Below, in pieces: positions 9,201 to 14,580 of a DNA stretch of 15,872 bases. The position numbers and the translations under genes are program-made. Source of the DNA: JAHWKS01 sp964458385 (lineage in GTDB: Bacteria > Planctomycetota > Planctomycetia > Pirellulales > Pirellulaceae); the NCBI GenBank assembly GCA_964458385.1, contig CAYWIS010000145.1, positions 1 through 15,872 on the forward strand. The letters run 5' to 3'. Within the stretch, counting starts at the first letter, position 1; the number at the start of each line of letters is the position of its first letter. Under the pieces are notes generated by a model, which saw nothing but the letters and a program-made list of their open reading frames with translations, was not told the origin of the DNA and searched no databases.

Positions 9201-9438
9201 GCTGACGCTAGCGGCGGGCGAACCGGGGAAAGAGATTCTCTATCCGGTAGCGACCGTGATTGTGGGCGGGTTGATCAGTTCGACGCTTCTGGACTTCTTC
9301 GTCCACCCTGCCTTGTTCTGGCTGTTTGGTCGCCGCGAAGGCGAACGCGTCGTTAACGAGGCGCGCCAAGAAATTTCGCTCGAAGAAGATGCGTACGCAC
9401 CGCACACTCCCACCACGCCGGGCACGGCGCCCGCGTAG
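6226..9438 (+). CDS. czcA: Heavy-metal efflux RND pump, inner-membrane permease (CzcA/CusA family)
   Basis: A 1070-residue protein of full family length beginning MLNTIIRFSLRQRLLI, the usual start; a stop at 6205-6207 rules out an upstream extension. The RND plan is visible: TM1, a large periplasmic loop with the VFPDLNRPRV motif, TM2-6 from about residue 345, TM7 near 545, a second loop, and TM8-12 from about 880. The proton-relay segment in TM4 reads VAIGELVDDAIVDVEN, giving Asp414 and Glu421 at the positions of CusA Asp405 and Glu412. The TM10 segment reads GVASRNG (residues 939-945), as in CzcA-type pumps with Asn-Gly there, and lacks the glutamate of CusA. These alignments are from memory. 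The pump exports metal ions in exchange for protons. Methionines are present in the second loop (VNMSEF, SHMLSGVK) but the third CusA copper-site methionine appears absent, so the metal is undecided. Confidence 0.93.
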   Translation: MLNTIIRFSLRQRLLIIALSLFVLGYGGWQMSQLDIDVFPDLNRPRVVVMTEAPGMAPEEVEALITFPLETALNGANGVQAVRSSSGVGISVIYVEFDWGTNIYDDRQIVAERLQLVQNQLPPGINPQLAPISSIMGQIMMVGLWSETGETSPLELRTLADWVVRQRLLTIPGVSQVFTMGGGRKQFQVLVDSDALLRYGVTLDEVKRAVTQSNLNATGGYLDQQGPNELLVRALGRIQTVEDLKKTVLTIREERPVALQQVSRVVEAPQVKRGDSSAFVRREDGGWSGGPAVLLIVNKQPNADTRAVTENVRLALEELAPSLPKDIRIHPEIYSQETFIDRAIENVIEALRDGGILVVVILFLFLLNFRTTFITLTAIPLSIMMTALVFKAMGMSINTMTLGGLAVAIGELVDDAIVDVENIFRRLRENRQNGSPKHPLLVVFQASAEVRNSIVFSTMIVVLVFIPLFALSGMEGRLFTPLGVAYIVSILASLLVSLTVTPVLSYWLLPKAKFLAHEKDGFVLRGLKWAFSHVIRFSLRFPRTILVVTLVCVAVALGGLIRLERDFLPPFNEGAVQLNVVLPPGTSLQTSNEIATAVENRLKEIPDIQAFARRTGRAELDEHAEGVNMSEFIINLDPESPRGREEILEAIREAMAEIPGIVTSVEQPLAHLISHMLSGVKAQIGIKLYGDDLDVLRQTAERMRNAIATVPGVTDLMVEPQVIIPQLRIEVDRDKLLQYGLTAQQVNDYVQTAMNGEVVSQVLIGQRTFDLVVRLDEPFRENLEAVKRLSIELPEGGTAPLSAVAKIYESGGPNTINREQVRRRIILQANVTDRGVVDVVQDIQARLQPIRESLEPGYFIEYGGQFESQQSASRMIAVLFCVSLLGIFLVLYTMFRSVNLSLQVMAALPMAFIGSVAALYVTGQTLTIAAMVGFISLGGVASRNGILLLNHYLHLVRYEGEGWTHEMIVRGGLERLAPVLMTALTAGIALIPLTLAAGEPGKEILYPVATVIVGGLISSTLLDFFVHPALFWLFGRREGERVVNEARQEISLEEDAYAPHTPTTPGTAPA

Positions 9439-9798
9439 CAGCCAATGACCGGCGTTGATTAGGAAAAGCAGGGAGAGGGCGTCGGCCATGCGAAGCCGGC
9501 GCCTTAGGCGGAATGCCGTGGCGCCGGGCTGGCAATGACGTCGGCCGAACGGGTCGGTTCTTATCCTTTTTCCACAAGGCCGTTGTAGTTTTTATAGACG
9601 CACGGCAACCGTTACAGGCGTGATGCGCAAGCGAAGACGACTTAGATGAACTTCCACGGTTGCCGTTTGGACACGGTTATCTCCAAGGCGGACATCAAAG
9701 GGCCGGATCTTCTCCGCACGCCTACCGCGTTCGGCGCAGAGTTTGCGTTAGCCACTCACTGCACGGAGACTCATCTCTTGCAGGAAAGGAAAACTCAA
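9439..9798. other. Intergenic region behind the pump gene
   Basis: The first 90 bases carry a strong hairpin (9494-9530, listed separately). Then come a T-rich stretch (9560-9600) with TATAGA at about 9594-9599, a poor -10 candidate for the following small gene. The open frame of the next gene extends back to 9646, but the AGGAAAGGA binding site at 9782-9790 and the signal peptide fix its start at 9799, so 9646-9798 is treated as untranslated. Nothing else was recognised. Confidence 0.45.
9494..9530 (+). repeat. GC-rich hairpin 56 bases behind the pump gene
   Basis: CCGGCGCC (9496-9503) and GGCGCCGG (9520-9527) are perfect inverted repeats, extendable to AGCC/GGCT with one bulged G. The 16-base interval can form a smaller GGC/GCC stem. 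There is no adjacent run of T, so it is not a standard intrinsic terminator; it could slow RNA decay from the 3' side or be a dispersed palindrome. Part of it resembles the motif at 1961-1976. Confidence 0.5.
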
Positions 9799-10380
9799 AT
9801 GCTGCGCATCTTATCTGGCGGCTTGGTGTGCTTGGCGGTGGTTCTAGGGTCGTGGGGCAGTAACGCGCTTGGACAATCACCCCCGGTGGCTATGCCTGAA
9901 ACGCCTCCCGCTTTTCCGTCTGGCGCCGTCGATCGGGGATCGTTCGGTAATCGCGGTTCGGCTAATGGCGGCCAGACGCTTCCTGCCCCGGCGGATCGAC
10001 CGCCGCGTTTGCCTCATGCCCCGCCGATGCACTTACACGGGGAGCAAACGCGGGTTGAACCGCAACGCGGTTATACGGAGTGGGTGTACGACGAAACGAA
10101 CCACGCCCTCACCATCTATTTGCCGCGATCCTTCGGGATGCCGGCCGATGCTGCTTCGCCGCATGATGGACATAGTTATGGGCACTGGCGCGGCGATGCG
10201 CACGTCGATACCTGTCCACTTGACCGGTACGACGAATTCTCGTCGGGATGCCGAGACTGCGCCCAAGGGCATCATCGGTATGGCGGCGCCTACGCGTGCG
10301 AGTACGAGCGTTACCACCGAGCCACAGCGTCCAACAGTTTGCATTATCGGCCAGCGACCTTCTCGGCGTGGAACCACTGA
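9799..10380 (+). CDS. Small secreted protein with Cys/His-rich C-terminus, function unknown
   Basis: A 193-residue protein read from ATG 9799, which has AAGGA 8 bases upstream. The signal peptide is clear: MLRILSGG, hydrophobic run, cleavage after SNALG near residue 25. A Pro-rich stretch (about 28-90, with PPRLPHAPPMHLH) precedes a segment GYTEWVYDETNHALTIYLP that looks like beta strand. The C-terminal third is rich in His, Tyr and Asp and carries four cysteines spaced C-X11-C-X2-C-X12-C (residues 139, 151, 154, 167) with a HH pair between the last two. That spacing could hold a metal ion or two disulfides. No known family was recognised. It is the first of three small exported-protein genes lined up behind the pump in the same direction, 360 bases from it, so co-transcription is possible but not shown. 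Confidence 0.6.
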   Translation: MLRILSGGLVCLAVVLGSWGSNALGQSPPVAMPETPPAFPSGAVDRGSFGNRGSANGGQTLPAPADRPPRLPHAPPMHLHGEQTRVEPQRGYTEWVYDETNHALTIYLPRSFGMPADAASPHDGHSYGHWRGDAHVDTCPLDRYDEFSSGCRDCAQGHHRYGGAYACEYERYHRATASNSLHYRPATFSAWNH

Positions 10381-10490
10381 GTCCCTTGCTTGGTTTGCTT
10401 AGCTTGCAGATAAGCGCGTTCAACGCGGCGATGGGGGCTGTGCGTTGTCGGAAACTTTGGATCGTAGTGAAAATCGGCTTCTAAACATTC

Positions 10491-10497
10491 AAGGAGG
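10491..10497 (+). promoter_or_regulatory. Strong ribosome binding site for the 114-residue secreted protein
   Basis: AAGGAGG lies 7 bases before ATG 10505. It is the best Shine-Dalgarno sequence in the window and rules out the longer in-frame reading from 10445. Confidence 0.75.
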
Positions 10498-10504
10498 TTT
10501 ACAA

Positions 10505-10849
10505 ATGTTGCAACGGATGACCCAGAGGATGCTCTTGGTGATGACGGCCAGCGCGATAATTTGGGGCGGCCTTTCCGCAGCGGCCTGGGCGGCGGGACCG
10601 TACTTGGTTGAGTATCGCTTGACCCAATGGAAGACCGTACATTTCGACGATCCCGGTCAGGCCGAAGAACACTTGGCGACCCTTAAGAAGTTGGGGTGCG
10701 ATGCTCACGCCAGCGCTCACGGCGGCCATATCGACGTACGTTATCGTTGTCCTGCTTGGCGAAGCCTGGCGGTGGAAACCGACGCGGGAGCGCACCGTTG
10801 GGAAAGATGGCTACGGGCCTGCGGATTTGAAACCGCACACCAGCACTAA
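10505..10849 (+). CDS. Small secreted protein, function unknown
   Basis: A 114-residue protein with a signal peptide (LQRMTQRMLLVMTASAIIWGG, cleavage after AAAWA near residue 28). The mature part of about 85 residues alternates strand and helix: a strand around VEYRLTQWKTVHF, a helix DPGQAEEHLATLKKLG, a strand around HIDVRYRCP, a helix AHRWERWLRACG and a short final strand ending FETAHQH. This could be a compact ferredoxin-like alpha/beta domain (inference). Cysteines are at 65, 82 and 106; His68, 72, 75, 112 and 114 add metal-ligand potential. I recall similar short proteins in other planctomycete genomes but cannot name a family. The gene has an excellent binding site, so it is probably well translated. 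Neighbours 124 bases upstream and 129 downstream are likewise small and exported. Confidence 0.7.
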   Translation: MLQRMTQRMLLVMTASAIIWGGLSAAAWAAGPYLVEYRLTQWKTVHFDDPGQAEEHLATLKKLGCDAHASAHGGHIDVRYRCPAWRSLAVETDAGAHRWERWLRACGFETAHQH

Positions 10850-10965
10850 GCTGAAAAAAGTTGTCGGCCCTGAGGCGGCGGTTACGGTATCGGAAGCAGC
10901 GGCAACAAACGCATCCCCCTGCCTGCCTTCCGCCGCGAAACAGGCACACGTCGCACGACGACACC

Positions 10966-10971
10966 AAGGAG
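10966..10971 (+). promoter_or_regulatory. Ribosome binding site for the 131-residue secreted protein
   Basis: AAGGAG lies 7 bases before ATG 10979, supporting this start. Confidence 0.7.
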
Positions 10972-10978
10972 CATTACG

Positions 10979-11374
10979 ATGAAAAAGACAATCCTCGCTT
11001 TGACGGTTCTCGGCGGATTATTCGGGCTAGGCGCAACGGCGCAAGCGCAGGATTGGGCGAGCGATCGGTTTCATGCTCAATTGGAACAGCGAGCGTACCA
11101 ACGCCAGTTGTTGAGCCGTGAAGCGCATCGTTACCCGATGACCCATCGGCAACACGAGCAGCTTCACAATTATCTGGACTATCAGGCGCGCCAAGACGCC
11201 ATGGCGGACCGCGCTTATCACCAATATCAGGGCGGATACTCAACGCCCTATTCCAGCCAGTACGCGCCCCGGTCGAGCTATAGCGGTTGGCATGCCGGAT
11301 ATGGACCTTCGACCGGCGGCTATACGCACGGCAGCTACAGTAGCCCCCACCACACGCACTACTGGAGTTGGTAA
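10979..11374 (+). CDS. Small secreted Tyr/Ser/Gly/His-rich protein, function unknown
   Basis: A 131-residue protein with a textbook signal peptide (KK, then a hydrophobic run, cleavage after AQA at residue 23). Residues 24-76 are charged and helical in character (DRFHAQLEQRAYQRQLLSRE) with a region resembling short planctomycete secreted proteins (MTHRQHEQLHNYLDYQAR). From about residue 77 to the end the sequence is low-complexity, dominated by Tyr, Ser, Gly and His, ending SPHHTHYWSW. It has no cysteine. No domain was recognised; such tails occur in wall- or matrix-associated proteins, but that is a guess. It ends 27 bases before a terminator hairpin, so it is the last gene of the plus-strand run. 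Confidence 0.65.
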   Translation: MKKTILALTVLGGLFGLGATAQAQDWASDRFHAQLEQRAYQRQLLSREAHRYPMTHRQHEQLHNYLDYQARQDAMADRAYHQYQGGYSTPYSSQYAPRSSYSGWHAGYGPSTGGYTHGSYSSPHHTHYWSW

Positions 11375-11400
11375 CTTCCACAGCGACCACGGCAATAGAA

Positions 11401-11433
11401 AATCACCCTCGCGATTCTGGCGCGAGGGTGATT
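11401..11433. terminator. Bidirectional hairpin terminator between convergent genes
   Basis: AATCACCCTCGCG (11401-11413) and its exact reverse complement (11421-11433) form a 13-bp perfect stem with a 7-base loop. The plus side is followed by GCGTTTCTT and the minus side by TTCTATT, so the T-tracts are only moderate. It sits between the plus-strand gene ending at 11374 and the minus-strand gene ending at 11459, the expected place for a shared terminator. Confidence 0.8.
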
Positions 11434-11458
11434 GCGTTTCTTGCGGATAGCCCAGTAA

Positions 11459-14245
11459 CTACGATGCTTTGAGCAGTTCTTCAATCTTCGGTTGTAAGGC
11501 GTCAAAGGAGTGGTCGATCTCCCGCACCTTGCCATTGCGGTCGACCAGAATGAAAGTGGGAATGGCGCGCACGTTGTACTTTTCTGCAAGTTGCTTCCCG
11601 CCGTCACCCACTATGTTCGACCAAGGAATCTGATTTTCATCGAGATACTGCGTGAGCGCCTCGTGATCGTCGTCCAGGTTCACGCCGACTACGTCGAAGC
11701 CGCTCTCCCGGTGTGCTTCGAGAAATGCCTTCACCGCAGGCGCTGCGCGGCGACAGGGGCCGCACCAAGTGGCCCAGAAGTCCACGACCACCACTTTTCC
11801 GCGATACGCCTGCCAGTTCAACGGCGCACCCAACTCCGTCAGACCTTCCAACTCCAGCAACTTGCCGACAAGCGATGAAGCTGGCGTTTCCTTCGCTAGG
11901 CGTTTGCCGTAGCGGGCAAGCTCTTTGTCTTGGCTGGCGGCGAACAAAGCGCCAAATTCGTGGAAGTATTGTTCCCGTTTGTCGCCATCCTCCAATTGGT
12001 TAATGGCGCCGACTGTCGCCGACGCTAAGCGCAAGTGCTTGGCCGTCAGATTCGACTTATGTTCTTCCAGGTACGACTTTACCTCGGCCAAGAGCTTCTC
12101 AATTTGCTCGCGGTCCAGTTGGTCCGCTTTTAAGGTGCGCCGCTCCAACTGGAGGAAACGAACCTCTCGGGCCACCTTTTCGCGCGAATCCTCTTTGATC
12201 TGGTCGACAAAAGCCGCGAGTGCGGCGTCTGCTTTCTCGTCGCCAAACGAGGCGCGGTCGTGAAGATACTGAAGCTTGGTCAGAATAGCCAACACCTGAA
12301 ACTTTTCGCTGGCGCCAGGGTCGGCAAGAATGCGATCGGCTGCATCGACAATCGCCTCGACAAACCCAGGCCGTTGTTGAATGACTTGAGGCTTTTCCTG
12401 CATGTCTTGCAGAAATTCGACCAGCTCGAACGTCGACAGATCGGCGGCGGCTCGGTAGGGATTAAGCGTAGGAGTCGGAGAGGGCGATTCCGCTGGCGAA
12501 GCCTCGTCCGTCGCGTCGTCGGCAAAATAAACGAAGAACTCAAGCTGGCTTGTGGGAATCCGCAGCGCGCCGTCTTCGTTTGCCGGTTGGGTTGGCGCGG
12601 CTGCATCACCTTGCGGAGACTCCAAGGGCAGGTCGAGATCGGGGCCGGTTTCCGCGTCGCTCTCCTGGGGCGTCGTCTGGGATGGGTTCTCGGGCGTTGG
12701 CGTTTCGTTTGCGGCTGGAGCCTCGTCGGTTGATTGCGGCTCGTTGGCGGGTTGCTCGGCAGGGGCCGAAGCTTCGCCGTTGGCCGAGATGTTCAATAGC
12801 CTGCGCACCTCAGCTTCCAACCGGGGACCGCGAGTGTGGATGGCCGCTACTTTACCCGTCTGGTCCAGAAGCAACATGAAGGGAATGGCGTCCACTCCAC
12901 AACGGACCGCCAGCGGGTTCTCAAAACCGCGCTGCATGGGGTCAGCAGGAATGGCGATATCCCACGGCAGCTTTTGCTGCTCGAAAAACTTCTCGACGCT
13001 TGCCGAGTCGTCGTCCAGGTTGACGCCGATGACCTCAAAGCCCTGATCTTTGTATGCGGCGTAAACTTCTTCGATGTTGGGGATCTCGGCAATACAAGGC
13101 CCGCACCACGTGGCCCAGAAGTCCAGCAATACGACTTTCCCCTGGAACTTGGCCCAGTCCAACGGCTGACCTTCCAGGTTATTCATGTTTTCGACCTTGA
13201 GTTCCTTCCCCACGAGCCCCGTGCGCTTGCGGGCGTTGGTCAGCGACTCGGTTAACTGCTCCTTGATGTCCGGATCTTGCAGGGTGTCTACTTTCTCCTG
13301 CAACGATGCATAGACTTGCTGGGCTTCTTCGACGTCGCCCGAGAATTCCAGGTACTGTCCTGCTTGCTGCGTCAGTGCTAAGGCCTGAAGGGCCACGCGG
13401 TTATTGGGCGATTCCTGGAAGGCTTGACCCACACTGCGCATTGAGGCGATCATCTCGTCAAAGCGGCCGAGCATTTGGAACGTGCGGATCGTTTCAACGC
13501 CATAGCCAAATGCCGATGCGTCGAGATTCTTCAAGTTCGTGAGAAATTCTTCGAGCCCTTTGAGCACCGGCTCCGAATCCTCGACTTCGCCGGTCTTGAG
13601 CTTCGTGAGAGGAATCGTCAATTCATAAACGACCGCCAACTGCTGTACCTGTTCGTTGGGATCGTTTTTCAGTTCCTGAAGCAGTTCGACCAGCTTGTCT
13701 TCGGCGCCGGGAACCTGCATTTGAAACTTCGCTTGGAGCGCGCGAGCCTTTGCCGAGACGGCTTCGGCGCGCGCTTCCTCCTGGGGATTCTGCGCAAGGA
13801 TCTTGTCGGCGGCGGCGGCCTGGGCTTCCAGATTCTTTTGAGCTTCGGCTTTGACAGCGTCGAGCGATTCCGCTTGCGAGAGCAATTCGTGCAACTGCTC
13901 GTCAAGCTGTTCGATGTACGCCAACAACTCGGGTACGCCGCCTTCCGGAACGTCGTACGAAACCGTCGTCTTCTTTGGTGCGTCGGCCCAATCTTGCGTG
14001 GGCGTTTTCATGGGGCGATCCGCCGGACGCGCTGCGTCGGCAGGATCGGTTGGCTCGGCGGGCGCAGAGGCGTCCTGTCGAGCAGGGGCGTTATTGTTGT
14101 CATCCGCCGGAGCATATTTGCTTGTGGCGGCGGTGATCTGATCCGAGTCGCTTTTGCCGCAACCGGCTGTCGCGGCCAACATTCCTGCGGCCAGCAGAAG
14201 CGCAATCGCGAGCGGGAGAGTACGGGGGAGGGGTTCCCGCAACAT
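11459..14245 (-). CDS. Lipoprotein with two TlpA/thioredoxin-like domains
   Basis: A 928-residue protein. The signal peptide ends ATAGC, making Cys28 or so a lipid-anchor candidate. Residues about 90-340 are almost wholly helical and acidic (AEAQKNLEAQ, EEFLTNLKNLDA). The first thioredoxin-like domain, about 345-485, has WCGPC with active cysteines 381 and 384 and the cis-Pro loop VDAIPF; an extra Cys449 lies just before that loop. A Pro/Ala/Glu/Thr-rich linker follows at about 489-598, then a second helical block (about 600-790) and a second thioredoxin-like domain with cysteines 828 and 831 and RAIPTF. Both domains share GVNLDDD and the lead-in GKVV, and each is preceded by a helical block, so the whole looks duplicated. 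Family knowledge: TlpA proteins exchange thiols and disulfides in the periplasm, for example in cytochrome c maturation. ATG 14245 has AGGA about 9 bases upstream. Neither domain appears to lack a key residue. Confidence 0.9.
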   Translation of the reverse strand: MLREPLPRTLPLAIALLLAAGMLAATAGCGKSDSDQITAATSKYAPADDNNNAPARQDASAPAEPTDPADAARPADRPMKTPTQDWADAPKKTTVSYDVPEGGVPELLAYIEQLDEQLHELLSQAESLDAVKAEAQKNLEAQAAAADKILAQNPQEEARAEAVSAKARALQAKFQMQVPGAEDKLVELLQELKNDPNEQVQQLAVVYELTIPLTKLKTGEVEDSEPVLKGLEEFLTNLKNLDASAFGYGVETIRTFQMLGRFDEMIASMRSVGQAFQESPNNRVALQALALTQQAGQYLEFSGDVEEAQQVYASLQEKVDTLQDPDIKEQLTESLTNARKRTGLVGKELKVENMNNLEGQPLDWAKFQGKVVLLDFWATWCGPCIAEIPNIEEVYAAYKDQGFEVIGVNLDDDSASVEKFFEQQKLPWDIAIPADPMQRGFENPLAVRCGVDAIPFMLLLDQTGKVAAIHTRGPRLEAEVRRLLNISANGEASAPAEQPANEPQSTDEAPAANETPTPENPSQTTPQESDAETGPDLDLPLESPQGDAAAPTQPANEDGALRIPTSQLEFFVYFADDATDEASPAESPSPTPTLNPYRAAADLSTFELVEFLQDMQEKPQVIQQRPGFVEAIVDAADRILADPGASEKFQVLAILTKLQYLHDRASFGDEKADAALAAFVDQIKEDSREKVAREVRFLQLERRTLKADQLDREQIEKLLAEVKSYLEEHKSNLTAKHLRLASATVGAINQLEDGDKREQYFHEFGALFAASQDKELARYGKRLAKETPASSLVGKLLELEGLTELGAPLNWQAYRGKVVVVDFWATWCGPCRRAAPAVKAFLEAHRESGFDVVGVNLDDDHEALTQYLDENQIPWSNIVGDGGKQLAEKYNVRAIPTFILVDRNGKVREIDHSFDALQPKIEELLKAS

Positions 14246-14308
14246 AGTTCGATCCTGGGGTGGGAGGGGCGGAACACTTCGCCGGACGCAGCCGTGCGAT
14301 AAACCGGT

Positions 14309-14337
14309 ATTATAGGAAAACTTCGCCTAGCTTAGAA
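14309..14337 (-). promoter_or_regulatory. Promoter of the double-thioredoxin lipoprotein gene
   Basis: On the minus strand a perfect TATAAT (14309-14314 in plus coordinates) is separated by exactly 17 bases from TTCTAA (14332-14337, three of six matches to the -35 consensus). The transcript would start near 14302 with a leader of about 57 bases before ATG 14245. The excellent -10 and correct spacing make this the best promoter candidate in the window. Confidence 0.6.
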
Positions 14338-14348
14338 CTCAGGTTTTC

Positions 14349-14375
14349 CCGGAACAACCGGAACATTGTGCACAA
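14349..14375. promoter_or_regulatory. Tandem CCGGAACA repeat and TTGTGCACAA palindrome
   Basis: CCGGAACA occurs at 14349-14356 and 14358-14365, a 9-base period. Immediately next is TTGTGCACAA (14366-14375), a perfect 10-bp palindrome. They lie 12-38 bases upstream of the -35 of the minus-strand promoter, where an activator could bind. No regulator is encoded nearby, so the role is inference. Confidence 0.35.
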
Positions 14376-14462
14376 CCCGACCCTGGGTGAAGATGCTGAA
14401 TCAGGCGGGGCAATTATGCTGATAACTCTTGTGGCATGGGTTGAACGCCAAGTGCCTGCTAC

Positions 14463-14497
14463 GCCGCCGAGCCTCCCCCGACTCGGCGGCTTTTTTT
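14463..14497 (+). terminator. Strong intrinsic terminator on the plus strand with no gene in front
   Basis: GCCGCCGAG (14463-14471) pairs perfectly with CTCGGCGGC (14482-14490) across a 10-base loop, followed directly by seven T (14491-14497). This is a textbook intrinsic terminator reading left to right. No plus-strand coding gene lies between it and the start of the divergent lipoprotein, so it suggests a short untranslated transcript or stops antisense transcription. On the minus strand the hairpin lacks a T-tract. Confidence 0.8.
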
Positions 14498-14580
14498 GTT
14501 GCGCGGCGAAAGTGTACGCCCGACGCGGTAAGACAACGAGGAACCATCGGGTTCCATCGGGACGCTGGGCGGCATTTCAT

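Larger units (their letters stand above)
14246..14580. other. Intergenic region between the thioredoxin lipoprotein and DUF1501 genes
   Basis: Both flanking genes are on the minus strand. The 335 bases hold the lipoprotein promoter (14309-14337), the repeat and palindrome (14349-14375), and a plus-strand terminator (14463-14497). An open plus-strand frame runs through that terminator hairpin, which argues against it being a gene. The stretch 14498-14580 shows nothing recognisable and no minus-strand terminator with a T-tract for the DUF1501 gene. Confidence 0.5.

Noticed and set aside
9646..9798. Upstream extension of the secreted Cys/His protein to 9646
   Set aside because: The signal peptide starts at 9799 with a good binding site; the extension has no export or domain features.
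13475..14302. Plus-strand open frame of 275 codons opposite the thioredoxin lipoprotein
   Set aside because: It mirrors a well-supported minus-strand gene, has no recognisable domain and ends past the divergent promoter; long antisense frames are expected in G+C-rich DNA.
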